Shown here: piece after piece, positions 9,501 through 21,039 of the stretch
How positions within the stretch are numbered: position 1 is the first letter of the stretch
Layout of the letters: each line of letters starts with the position of its first letter
Notes under the pieces: model-generated
Seen by the model: the letters and a program-made list of their open reading frames with translations, nothing else
What the model was told of the DNA's origin: nothing
The model's database searches: none
Position numbers and translations under genes: made by a program
Origin: Tillus elongatus
Lineage: Eukaryota > Arthropoda > Insecta > Coleoptera > Cleridae
Assembly (NCBI GenBank): GCA_964006375.1
Contig: OZ023262.1
Location: 53,208,917 to 53,272,916 of the forward strand
Length of the DNA: 64,000 nucleotides
Reading direction: 5' to 3'

Positions 9501-10980
9501 ACAACACATTATAGAATTAAATGTATCTAACATTTCAGGAGAGTCAAAGTAATATCTTTCTGACACTGGCCGGTAATATGTTGCGTTACACACATACAAC
9601 GGATATAAAATTGAATAGGTAGGTCGGCAGCCTATTTCTATGCTTTAATAGTATCACAGGTGGCCTGCTATCTTTGCCTGAGCCTATGAAATAAATTCAT
9701 GATTAATAGTGAATGCAATTTTTTTTATGTCCTTTTATCGACAGAAATCGGTGGTCATCATAAAGTAGCAGTATCTAATAATCTGCCATTCATTAAGAAG
9801 AAAACTGTAACAACCACAAGTAAATTTTATTTCATCACAAATTCAAAACAATTTAAAATAAAATCTGGTTCGAAATAAAATTACTGGAAAAATGACCTTT
9901 ATAAGATTCTGGAAAAACAAAACAACTGTCGTGACTGATTCAGCTGCCATGGAAACCTCTGGATTGTTCTCAAAGGTTTGCTAAGTATGTACTCACTGCT
10001 TTATTGTGTATTTGATATCGAGAGGTATTTTTCTAAATATCATCAAAACTCTTCAAAATATCGAAAAAATGCAGATTTAAAAGTGAGAGGAGAAAACAGG
10101 GATGTCGTTTTTTCGCAAACCAGTGATGATTAGCATATGTTAAAAAATAAGTAGAAGAACAAGGACATGTGATGTTGAAAAAACTATCATCCTGTATATT
10201 GTTTCTAAATCTAGCTATGTCATTTTGTACGCACTCTAGAGAGAATTGTTTGTGCCAGTTTGGATCCGTTGTCTTAACAACTGTAGGAAACACGTTAAAA
10301 AAACTTTAAAATCTTGAGAAGTTTAACACCACGTATTTTTAAAATGAAGCTTATTTGGACCTATGTTCATAGGAACTTTTTGGCTTGAAATAAGCCACGG
10401 CATCTCTACTTAAAGTTTTTACAAGCACTTAATGAACACCCTGTACAGTGGAAGAGAAGATTCTGGAAGGAATCGAGTCAAAATCTTATTACGGAACAAA
10501 TATGCCAATAAAGTGACGAGTACATACCATGTCATTGATAGGATACTTATGGTGACAGTAGCCAAGCCCCATAATATCGCGATAATACAACTGTACTTTC
10601 CAGTATCTCAAAGTGAGGAAACATGATCAATTAATTAAAAAGTCAGAATGAAGCGGTTCGGTTTTGTATAAATTATAAATTTGGTATAAACATGGAAAGT
10701 AAATGAAGAATGATGATAGGAAAGTAATGATGAATGTGCAAAGATTAGTAGTAAATGAAGGCAGTGATTGGAAATGTAAGATGGAAGAGAAAATGGTATA
10801 AAAAGTTTATTTAAAATGGTTTGTCAAAATTTGAAGTATGTCATATTTGGATAATGCAGTGTCAAGTATTTTTAGAATAAACTGTTTAAATTATGTCACT
10901 ATATACAACACAAGTCAAAATGGACTTACTGTATAGACGTATTGTGTCATTTCAGTCAATAAAGTATAAAGTAAAGTATA
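9501..10980. other. AT-rich stretch, no recognisable gene
   Basis: Short open frames only, none with a recognisable motif. Confidence 0.45.
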
Positions 10981-11010
10981 TTTGATTTTAGTGCGGTAGT
11001 AGGCAAACAA

Positions 11011-11640
11011 ATGGAAAATGCTGTAGCTGGAAAATTTGGATTGGAAGAAATGAATGAAAGAAAGAAGCTAATGGATTTATGTGAGGAAAATGATCTAATT
11101 ATAACAGACACAATGTTTGAAGTGCCCACAAGAACACGATATACATGGAGGCATCCAGGCATACAGGAAGGTATCAAAGAGATTTTATCATTACCAAGAA
11201 ATGCAACAGAAATTTGTTTAGCTGCAGATACTCATATACTGCTGCATATGTAGACAGATACCACAGTAGCAAAGTGCACAAACAAGTTAAGAAAGAATAG
11301 AGGAAATGCAAGAAGAAAACGTAATGCGCACAAACTAAAAGATGTAAAAGAACTGGAACATTTTAAAGAAGAAACCAACAAAGTCAGTCTCAACAGAGGA
11401 ATATATGTATGGGCAAAGATAAAAAACGGTTATAAGGCAGACGCAGAAAAATACTAGAAAAAAAAACGCGAGAGAACCAAGGAAAGCGTGAATGACATCA
11501 GATATGCTTAAGTTAATACAAGAGCAAGACAGGTGGACCAAGATTAAGGACGAAGATGCATACTGTACATATAAACAATTTAAAACATACAAAAAGGTAG
11601 GAATGCAAAAGAAGCATAGATGCAAAGAAATGGTGAAGAA
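11011..11640 (+). pseudogene. RTE-like endonuclease fragment
   Basis: An open stretch at 11011-11210 reads GKFGLEEMNERKKLMDLCEE, then NDLIITDTMFEVPTRTRYTW, then RHPG. This is the exonuclease-endonuclease-phosphatase segment of RTE-type retrotransposons, often annotated in insects as craniofacial development protein 2-like. Coding then decays through several frameshifts. The piece is 5' and 3' truncated, and a different retroelement starts at about 11690. Confidence 0.75.
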
Positions 11641-12149
11641 TTTGAAAATTACTTGAAGAAGGGATCAACAGACCAACCTCTCTGTCTCATCTTCAATCTT
11701 TCACTTTATTCTGACATTTTTTCTGAGAGCTTTAAAATCTTTGATGCCGTTCCTGTCTTTTAAGTCAGGTACTCCATCAAATGTCAGAACTTATAGGAAT
11801 GTTTGTATCAGTTCTGTCTTGTCAAAAGTAGTTGAGATGACTGTGATAAAGATTCTAAATTTTTCCTTCAAACATGCCTTTGCCGAACAACAGAATGGTT
11901 TTTCTACGGGTAGGTCAACTGCAACAAACTTGATTTATTTTACGAATTACATGATTTCATCATTGGAAAGTGGTGGTGAAGTACACTCTGTCTATATTGA
12001 TCTTAGCAGGGCTTTTGAGTCCGTAAACCATTCTCTCTTAATTTATATACTATATGGATATGGCATTAGAGACCCGCTGCTGGCATTGCTCCTTTTGTAT
12101 CCTGAAGGCAGAATCTTCTGAGTTTAAAGTAAGTGGGCATTACTTTGAT

Positions 12150-12338
<189 letters not shown>

Positions 12339-12408
<70 letters not shown>
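12339..12408. repeat. (TA)n loop of an 80-bp-stem palindrome
   Basis: Pure TA repeat of about 70 bp between two perfect inverted arms. Confidence 0.97.
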
Positions 12409-12409
<1 letters not shown>

Positions 12410-12486
12410 CTTCTTAGGTTCCACAAGGTTAACACCTTGGCCCACTTACATTTAGCATCTTCATCAATAACATTGGAATGTCTTTC
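12407..12486 (+). repeat. Inverted-repeat right arm (RT sense)
   Basis: Perfect inverted partner of 12261-12340; it encodes the [16 protein letters not shown] part of the RT in frame with a single stop. Confidence 0.95.
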
Positions 12487-12982
12487 AGACCACCTTACTT
12501 AATGTTTGGGGTGATTAAAAAAAAAAATACTTCTGTTTACACAGCTGCTGGCACTTGCCAATGATTTGAGTGGTTATCTTCATGGTGAATGGTAAATGAT
12601 CCTCATTTGAACATGAATTAGTGTTTTATGATCAAGTTTTCCCGTAGAGCTACCTCTCAATTTACCACTGGATTCTGATTACCTGATAGATCTCCTTAAC
12701 GTGGGTTGACATTGTTCGTGATCTGGACATCATGCTGGATTCACAGATTAGGATGTCACTTCAGGTTGGTGCTGCTACTTCAAAATCTGCAAGAATTTTA
12801 GGTCTAATAGGTAGAATGGCTTAAAGTTTTCGCAGTGTTCGCACATTGACCATCCTTTACTCATCGATTGAACGATCTTTATTTGATTATTGTTTAGTTG
12901 TTTGGTCACCTTACTACACTGTACATATTGTGAGAATTGAAAAGGTTTGTCAAAAATTTGTGTTATATAAATTCCACGTTTT

Positions 12983-13099
12983 TAGTGAATTTTCTTGAAA
13001 AAATTCACTAATGAGATAACGACTTTCGAATTTTGAAAAAATGTCTTCAAATAAGCGCAAAGTAGGACCCCTGGAACCCAAATCCGAGGTCAGTTTCAC

Positions 13100-13171
<72 letters not shown>

Positions 13172-13700
13172 ACCAATAACTCAAAAATAATGGGCCGATT
13201 TTGATAACATTTGGTGAGTACCTTTCTTTCGCAAGTCGCTTGGATATGTTCGTTAGCCACGAAAATCGGACTCGTTTTTCCCGGAAACTTATGTTTTCTT
13301 TCAGCAAAGTTTTATTTCTCCGGAAATAACAAAGCTATGGTAACCAAATTTGGTATGCATGTTTATATCATAAAAATAAAACCATGTACCAAAAGTGACA
13401 TGTTCTACATAAAGAACCTGAAACTAATACGGCTTATGTACAAGAAATGTAAGAATTAAACGTTGAATGTAACAGCTTCTCCTCCAGACACTTTGTTTAA
13501 TTATGGCAATTCCAGACGGTGTGACGTTCAGAAATGAAGAAATGTAAGAAGTGTGTTCTATAGAGCCTGAAGTTTCAGCTTCAACTGTCACTGTCCCTTA
13601 TTTTACTTAAATATTTGCAGAAAATGAATTTCAAATAGACCGTTTCTCTGATGGTTTGGCAGTAGTTTCATTTATAAGGTTAGAATACATGAAGACAAAA
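12983..13700 (+). mobile_element. TA-core element, copy in + orientation
   Basis: It starts with the end-A hairpin (tagtgaattttcttg / caaaattcacta-like), then the conserved block ending in cccaaatccgaggtcagttt, a (TA)n core at 13104-13168, and the post-core block cacaccaataactcaaaaat with gggccgattttgata. The right half near 13480-13680 (tttctctgatggtttggcagt) also occurs inverted at 18530-18610 and 47530-47600. No end-B hairpin was found here, so the right edge is approximate. Confidence 0.65.
13104..13168. repeat. (TA)n microsatellite core
   Basis: Pure TA repeat in the TA-core element. Confidence 0.97.
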
Positions 13701-14040
13701 CATTTTACCCCTTTTTAAGCACATTGCACGCACCGCGCAGTTTGAGATTTGGCATAGTTAAAGTTCATATAAAGAGAGCAGAAAAATAAAATATATGTAT
13801 AATATGTGTTACAAATAGATTAAACAATGATTTGTTTAATTAGACAGTAGGATTTCCAGTGCCAGGTTTGGGCCGACATATTAACATGTCAATGTAAAAC
13901 ACATATTACTCTACGGTCGAACAGATGTATATGGATGCGTTCATACTTTCATACTGAATATTAAACTTCAGTTTTTAAGTTCCTAAAAAAGTAACTACAA
14001 ATTTTACTTTTGTTTCCATAGTAATTTTAGTATTGGTTTT

Positions 14041-14375
<335 letters not shown>

Positions 14376-14479
14376 CCTTCGTGAAATATAATTGTTTAGT
14401 AAATTTTCGTGTAACATTACTTTAACCAATCTTTGTAAAGAAAATGGCAATTTTCATAAAGAAATTGTTTTAAAATTTT

Positions 14480-15985
14480 TTGACCCTCGACGAAAATGAA
14501 AGAAAGGAGTTGGAATTAGAGAAACAGATCCACGTAGTTAAGGCCGACTTGTTTTTTAAGGAGCTAAAAGAAAAAACTGCATTGTGTAAAAATAACGACG
14601 AAGTTGAAGTTTCAACCTTTGACTATCAGCAAAATCTCCACTTACCGAAAGTTCCTGTTTTTTTTTTTTTTTTGTTCCCTCAGGGCTCGTCCGCGGCCTT
14701 GCCGCCCCGATAGCACCGCAACCCTTGGTTGATTGTGCATACCCTTAGTCTTACTCCACCCATTCCAAAATCACTGTGCCTTGAACTAGTCTGCACAGCG
14801 ATTGGTAGGGTGAAGTTTTATATTGCTCTGTCTCCGGTCTAGAGTGACCGTAGATCAGTTGTCTTTTCCGGTCCAGAGCTATACACTCACACAAGATGTG
14901 CTGGGCTGATTCCTCCCCCTCGCCGCAGAGTCTGCATGCGAGGTCCCCTTCGAACCGCCCCATTTTATGCAGGTGTTTCTTGACGGCCATGTGTCCCGTC
15001 AAGAGACCTGTTGTGTTTCTGAGCTGTCCTCTGCTAAGGTTTAGCAGCTCCACAGCTCTCTTTGAACTGGGTCTGTCAATTATTGACTTCCCATGTCTGA
15101 GCCCTGGACAGTCCGCCCAGTGAAAGTTCCTGTTGGTGAAGCTTTCTACAAACGTCAGTTGTGGACATACAACTTTTGCATCCACTCTGGAAAGACAAAT
15201 AAAGCGCACTTTTATTTATACGATGAAACTACGGCTCGAAAATCGCCAAATGAGGTAGTGTCACTCTTATATCATTACATCACCAACACACTTCCTCAAA
15301 ACGTGAAGATTTTGTACCTGTTCTAGGATAACGCTGCGGCGCAAAACAAAAAATCAACAATGGTGCAGTTTTTGTCATTACTTGTACGAACAACGTCCAT
15401 CCAAAAAGTTGTCCATCGCTTTCCTGAGCCGGGGCATAGCTTCATGCCATGTGATCGGTGCTTCGGGGTTATTGAGAAATTTTTAAGAAGAAAAGACTAC
15501 ATGTTTAATCCTCAACAATACGCTGATTATATCAAGCAAGCAGCTAAACAGTTTATTCCTATTTTAGTGAAACAAAACATGATCTTTAACTTTAGTACTC
15601 ACTTTGACGGCCATTTCAAAAAAGTAATCACAAGCGCTAACAAGACAAAATTCCAAATTTCAAAATATCGTATTTTTGAGTATAGTAAGGAACACTTGAA
15701 CCATATTAGATTGAGTATTTCTACTGGTCTTCCAATTTTTATTGAGTTTCAAATCTTAAGGGACATTCAAAACGATAATATTGAAATGGACGTAGATATC
15801 CCAGTCTATAGTCAACCCATTCCTTTGAAGAAAGCGAAGTACATGGACGTTGTGCAGTAGGCTACACGATTTGTTCCCTTGGATCAAATGACCTTTTACA
15901 ACGGACTTACAAGTGAAGCTCTTTTATCGTCCCAAGTACTCGAAAATGTATCTGGGACAGAAGACGACGACCAAGCAGATGACTG
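14480..15985 (+). pseudogene. DUF7869-like protein gene broken by a LOA insertion
   Basis: The left part (14480-14659) reads ELEKQIHVVKADLFFKELKE and FDYQQNLHLPKVPV; the right part (15122 on) continues PVGEAFYKRQLWTYNFCIHS, HFYLYDETTARKSPNEV, DNAAAQNKK, then HRFPEPGHSFMPCDRCFGVI. I recognise this as the arthropod DUF7869-type family, usually repetitive and likely transposon-linked; function unknown. Damage: a 462-bp LOA insertion, an in-frame TAG at 15324-15326 just before DNAAAQN, and another TAG at 15858-15860 with the same frame continuing to 15985. An AATAAA lies at 16253-16258. No ATG start is visible upstream. Confidence 0.78.
14660..15121 (-). mobile_element. 5'-truncated LOA-like insertion
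   Basis: The reverse complement matches positions 7325-7770 of the full-length element nearly base for base, including the poly(A) tail (here T's at 14660-14673). A direct repeat of at least 12-13 bp (gaaagttcctgtt) flanks it at 14647-14659 and 15122-15134. Only one amino-acid change (Gly to Arg) was seen against the full copy in 120 codons, so it is young. Confidence 0.93.
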
Positions 15986-15989
15986 AAGT

Positions 15990-17000
15990 GTGGGTTTCGC
16001 GTGTGCGTGCGATAACGTTTATTTAGTTTTTTTAATGGTTATTTTCTTTGTTATTCCCAACCTGTTTGATTTAACACTGTACTTCATATACCCACCATAT
16101 TCGTTTGACTTTTGTAACTCAATGAAGGGTGTGTGCATCATTTAGTTTTTTTAATGTTTGTATGTTTTGTATTAATCTTTGGTCATTGACACTAATACGT
16201 TAATTTGTATTTTTTTTGGTCTTTTATATGACATGATATTCATTCATTACCTAATAAAAGAGTTTTCTCTGCGAAGTTTCGTTTTTTTTTTTTGTCAAAA
16301 TTTGTGATAAGTACGCAAATTTTCTTGTGTTTGCTGCAAGAAGGATGCAGCTCCAATATTTTATATATTTTTTTACTTATTAATTTAAAAATTATTGAGT
16401 TCAAAATAGTCTTAAATCTTGACCCAACCCCTCTTTAATCTATTAAAAATATGCTCATTGGTTAAAAACTAATATTAACAAAATAAACAGGTTTTTTTTA
16501 AATTTCCCAACAATTACAAAAAATGTAGCTGCACCCTTCTTGCAGCAAGGTCCTCAATTCATAATGTAGTGATTTGTAAAATAACCTCATTATCAAATAC
16601 CTAGGAAAATCATTTTCAAAAGCTTACATTGCTTTGCATTTTAAAACTTAAAATTCTGGAGTTTAAGCCATAACAAATTCTAGTTTTTGCCTAATCTAAC
16701 ATTTAATTCATTGCGATTTTAACAATTACAACAATTAATATTATCTAACATAAACATTGTTTTGGCAGTTTTATTTGCTGATTGATATTTTTTAAAGTTG
16801 ATATGGCAGTTGAGAAATTAATATCGGCAGTTTAAGAGTTAATGCTTGTATAAGAGTAAGATATAAAATTTTAAATGCACTGTTGCAGATATGTTAAACT
16901 ACAGTATTTATTCTGTTACCTAACACAACTACTGATTAACACAATTTGAAGATTATATTACATGTAAGAAAAAGAGGTTTGAATTCACATGTAAGCATAG
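15990..17000. other. 3' flank and AT-rich stretch without gene
   Basis: Follows the DUF7869-like pseudogene and its AATAAA. It contains a repeated ttcttgcagcaagg / tgctgcaagaagga inverted pair at about 16330 and 16535. No coding features were seen. Confidence 0.45.
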
Positions 17001-17002
17001 TA

Positions 17003-17060
17003 AAAAAAATCGGGACGCAGCAACTGCGTTATGGCAGTGAATCTTCATTAAATGCTTAAA
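17003..17060 (+). repeat. TA-core family end B fragment
   Basis: The segment reads cgggacgcagcaactgcg followed by ttatggcagtgaatcttcat, the same end-B hairpin and subterminal repeat as at 17947 and 42258. It is cut off by a foldback element about 35 bp on. Confidence 0.65.
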
Positions 17061-17094
17061 ATTTGAATAACTCAATTTTCTATAGACTAAAAAA

Positions 17095-17329
17095 GCTAAT
17101 TAGAGGTTATGTTTATATAAACTTTTCTTCTCAAAATGATCTGTTCTATTGATTGTTAAAGTCCTACTACTAGTTTCTAAGAGAAATACAGGTGTTGAAA
17201 TTTTGAAAAAAAAAGTTACAAAAAATTTCAACACCCTGTATTTCCCTTACGAAGTAGTAGTAGGACTTTAGCAATCAAACAAATTATTTTGAGAAAAAAA
17301 GTTTATATAAACATAACCTCTAATTAGCT
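17095..17329. mobile_element. Foldback element with ~107-bp arms
   Basis: Left arm 17095-17205 and right arm 17222-17329 are near-perfect reverse complements (agctaattagaggttatg at the outer ends). The inner ends carry tacaggtgttgaaatttt and aaatttcaacaccctgta, which look like Tc1/mariner-type termini. The whole could be a palindromic MITE or a small MITE inside an inverted duplication. Confidence 0.75.
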
Positions 17330-17341
17330 TCCTAAGGCAGA

Positions 17342-17716
17342 TACGGGGTGGGGTGTTGAAGTTAAAAAAAAAAATATGACTGCTTCAAAAAACTAGTAAT
17401 ATTTCGATAACCGCACAAGATAGCATAAAACTACAAGGAAACAAAAATGTTTCTAAGAGATTGATCTTTGAGAAAGAGGTATTATAAAAAGTCAGTGGCG
17501 TACGTGACAGAAGTTTTATTATTTCAAATAGTCTACGGAACCCAGAAAAGTAACACCCAGTATATCATTTGAAATAATAAAAATACCACCGAATAACAAT
17601 CTCAGTCTACATAGAACGTGTACAGAATTGCATGCAAATATCTCACTCCGTTCCAAAGACATTGTAAAAGATTGTTCAACAATATTAAATTTCAACACCC
17701 TGTATTTCCGTTCAGA
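17342..17716. mobile_element. Possible MITE with gggtgttgaa / ttcaacaccc ends
   Basis: The ends ggggtgttgaagtt and aatttcaacaccctgta are inverted versions of one another. The body has no coding sequence. Outer bases are not perfectly paired, so the limits are approximate. Confidence 0.4.
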
Positions 17717-17817
17717 AGCAAATTAGAGGTTATGTGTATATGAAATTTTTTTCTTAAAATGATGTTCTATTGACTGTTAAAGTCCTGCTACTATAAACGG
17801 GGACACCCTGTATATAG

Positions 17818-17940
17818 ACATATAAAAATTTAAACTGACCCCGAATATGGGTTCTAGGGGTCCTAGTTTGCACTCATTTGAAAAAATCTCACGGTCAATA
17901 CCTCTCTATTAGTGAATTTTTTTAAATAAAAATTAACTAA
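17818..17940 (-). mobile_element. TA-core family end A, inverted, solo
   Basis: Contains catataaaaatttaaactg, acccc..ttctaggggtccta and the end hairpin at its right edge. It abuts the next end B at about 17947 with only a few A's between. Confidence 0.65.
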
Positions 17941-17946
17941 AAAAAG

Positions 17947-18256
17947 TCAGGACGCAGCAAGTGCGCTTTGGTAGTGAATTTTCATAAAAATGTTTTTAAT
18001 AGCAAATATGTGTTTTTTAAGAAAGCAGGCATCAAATTTGTTTACCAGTATTACCTATATAGTAAAAACATTGTGCCATGTTTCATCAAAATAACTTTAT
18101 TGTTTGAAAGTGTACAAGAATTTCCGAAAATAAATTTAAGTGTTCCCGAAAAAACTCATGTCTTGGTCAACCATATAGGTTAATAGCAAATTGAGCTATT
18201 CAAATTTGAAGCACCAAAATTCGCTACCATAACGCAGTTGCTGCGTCCCGAATTTC
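17947..18256. mobile_element. Short MITE with end B at both termini, copy 1
   Basis: Left terminus ggacgcagcaagtgcg, right terminus cgcagttgctgcgtcc, each followed inward by the tagtgaattttcata-like repeat. Interior shares aagcaggcatcaaatttg and tacctatatagta with 46855-47125, so the two are copies of one family of about 270-310 bp. No coding capacity. Confidence 0.75.
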
Positions 18257-19090
18257 TTTTCTTACAAACATGCATTATATTTCGATGGAAAATGCAAAAT
18301 TCCAATAAGGCGTGTTCAACTAAAAAAAAAAAACAAACAAAAAACAAAAAAGCAACTTGTGATTGTAGAAATATTTTTAAAGATGTAGCTCAAGACACCC
18401 TATAATAATGTTTACAATTTTTTTTCGTATCATATAATAACAGATATATTGAGCTTCATTGATTTTTTTACGAAAATTCGACAAAAACTATATACAATTA
18501 AACGGTAAACTCTATAGCTAAGACTACTGCCAAAGCATCGGAGAAAGGGTCTATTTGAAATGAATTTTCTGGAAACATTTTAGTAAAATGAAGGACGACG
18601 TTTGAAGCTAAGACTTCAGGGTGTTGTAAAACATACTTCTTGAGACATTTTCTTTCCACAGCCCGTATTAGTTTCAGATTCTTTGCCTAAATGTTGCCAA
18701 TTTTGACGTTTTAAATCGCGACTTTGACGTTTTGAAAACCCCAATTTATTTTTCTTTAAATGACTATAACTTTTTTGTCTTTTAACCTATATAGCTAAAT
18801 TTTGGTACGTCATTTACCTATAACGATATAAACCAGCGTACCAAATTTGGCTGCCCTTAATTTGTTATTTCCGGAGATATAATTTTTTTTCGAAAGAAAA
18901 CAAAATTCACCGGGGAAACCTGGGTCGATTTTCATGGATAACAAACCTATCCAAGCCACTTGCAAAAGGTAGATATTAACAAAATTTAATCAAAATCGGC
19001 CCATCATTTTTTAGCGCTCATTTGAATTTTTTTTGCAAAATTCAAAAGTCAGGATCTCCTCATTAGTGATTTTTTTAAAAAGAAAATTCA
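17947..19090 (-). mobile_element. TA-core element that lost its (TA)n
   Basis: End B (caggacgcagcaagtgcg) is at the left and the end-A hairpin (gaaaattcactaatac) at the right. The interior contains the block actactgccaaagcatcgg seen at 13650 and 47540, and the cggcccatcattttttagcg junction. The (TA)n and the adjacent ccggggtcagtt block are missing, as if deleted between cgataactc and gctcatttgaa. It also encloses a short unit with end B at both sides (17947-18256). Confidence 0.65.
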
Positions 19091-19461
19091 CTAATACATT
19101 TTAAAACATTGTGGAACCCTAGGGGTATTCAAAGCCGGAAATAATTAAATTTTTGTTTTTCTAAGCTGTAAGTTACTTAAAAAATATAAACTCGTTTATG
19201 TAAAGTACATCGTACTAAATAAAATTTTACAATGTATTTATAAATATGGTTTTACTTTGTTTTGTGTCGTATTTTGCTTCTTTCAACAGTTGTAGCATAG
19301 CACATGTAGGGGCATAACAATGATACAGATGTAACATTCTGGTAGACCTGCATTCACAATTAATTTTTTGCCTTTTATTATGTTTGTTCTATACCATGGA
19401 GTGACTGAAGAATATCAGATACGTAAAAAAATGTGTAAAAGGTTGCTTCAGATTATAAGAC

Positions 19462-19533
19462 TTTTTTTTCTCCCTCAGGGCCTGTCTGCGGCCTTGCCAC
19501 CCTGATACCACCGCAATCTTTAGCTTATTGTGC
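19462..19533 (-). mobile_element. Tail-only LOA insertion (72 bp)
   Basis: The reverse complement matches the last ~65 bp of the LOA 3' UTR (tgcacaat to ccctgaggg) plus a short poly(A). It is flanked by a direct repeat of attataaga at 19452-19460 and 19534-19542. Divergence from the full-length copy is around 15 percent by eye, so it is an older insertion. Confidence 0.8.
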
Positions 19534-19542
19534 ATTATAAGA

Positions 19543-19977
19543 GACTTGTTTCCTAATAAGAAATAGTAAAAGCTATTCTTTTACAGACATGTTGCTGCTC
19601 CTATACTGTACCTTGGTATAATTCCGCCTAGAGAATGCTTCAGTGGTTTGGGCCTCCACTCATGCGACACATATGTAGTTGACTTTGGATCACTTCAGAG
19701 AATTTCTCTGTTATAAAGTGGATGACTGCTATCCTTATATTGGACTGTCACAGTGTGATCTTTTCAGCATTTCAATTTGTTGAGTTTAGAAAAACGTAGA
19801 ATATTTTTTATATTCTTTATTGTTACTGTACAAATTAGTTTAAATGTCCAGCTTTGGAGCAACTCAATTTTATTGTCCCTATGTTGGAATCTTGTTTTCC
19901 TGACACATATTACCGTACACAGGTCCGTACATAGCGAGTGCAATTATCACCAATTTATAATATGTGTCACATTTAAT

Positions 19978-20048
<71 letters not shown>

Positions 20049-20547
20049 ATTGATATTTAGCAATATCAATCTAAATTTATTAGCTACGTCAGGCAAAACT
20101 CAAAACCAGAAACTTTAAACTAAGTACTTACAAGTAAAACTAAGTTTCTTTTTAACAATTAAAGTGTAAATGATATAGACAGTATTGTTGAACTGCACAA
20201 ATATCCAAAAATGTTTTATCTAGTTAAGTTATAAGTTGAGTTTTAAAGATAAATTTGTTATAGTTTAAATGAAAACAAATGTTGATGTTTATTATTAAGA
20301 TATTTAACCTTATAAATGGGGAAATTTATTTGAAACCACTACTAAAAACAAGTTAATTTAATGTACAATGTAATTTCAGGCAGTTAAAAGCAGTAGATTG
20401 AACCATTACTTTAGAAATTCAAAAAAAAAATGTAATTAGTTTCAAAGTTTTCAAGTGCTTTGAAGTTTGTTAAAACTTATAGGTTAGACAGAAATATCTC
20501 AATCAACGACGTATATACATCATTGATCTCAATATGTCAAATTTATA
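19543..20547. other. Non-coding stretch with one (TA)n tract
   Basis: No recognisable gene. A (TA)n tract of about 65 bp is at 19981-20045. Surroundings of that tract do not show the TA-core conserved blocks. Confidence 0.5.
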
Positions 20548-20555
20548 CTGCGTTT

Positions 20556-21029
20556 CAGCGTTGCCAGAGTAAGTTTTCAAATTGTACTGAAATGCCAGTG
20601 AAAATGTACTAAATTTGATTTTTTGTACTAAAACATGACAGGCAATAAACTTGAATAATTTTCATTTGTAACTTAAAAGGCGCAACAAATTTTAGCTGTA
20701 AAATATCATGTTGTAACAGAACATAGGAATTTCAAGGGAACTCAAAGTTATAGTACCTAACTAAAAACTTTCACAGATTTTGAAAATTGTTCTAGTTCTG
20801 AGCTTTGCAACATGCTATCACATCATAGATCTATGCTGTGAAACAAGTCTGCATAGATATTTCCAACGTGATATTTATCTAATAACGCTTGCGAAGGTTA
20901 TGCGTTATGCGACTTATATATTAAAATGATTCTAACAAAAATGTACTAGAAATGGTGAAATTGTATTTTTGTATAAAAAGACTGAAAATGTACTAAATTA
21001 GTACAATTGTACTAGCTCTGGCAACGCTG
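20556..21029. mobile_element. hAT-type MITE with 8-bp target duplication
   Basis: Termini cagcgttgccagag (20556) and ctctggcaacgctg (ending 21029) are perfect 14-bp inverted repeats, and the inner sequence also shows inverted similarity (fragments of aaatgtacta). The exact 8-bp duplication ctgcgttt lies at 20548-20555 and 21030-21037. Length 474 bp, no coding. An 8-bp duplication and CAG-starting TIR fit hAT; other 8-bp superfamilies are less likely. Confidence 0.88.
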
Positions 21030-21039
21030 CTGCGTTTTA

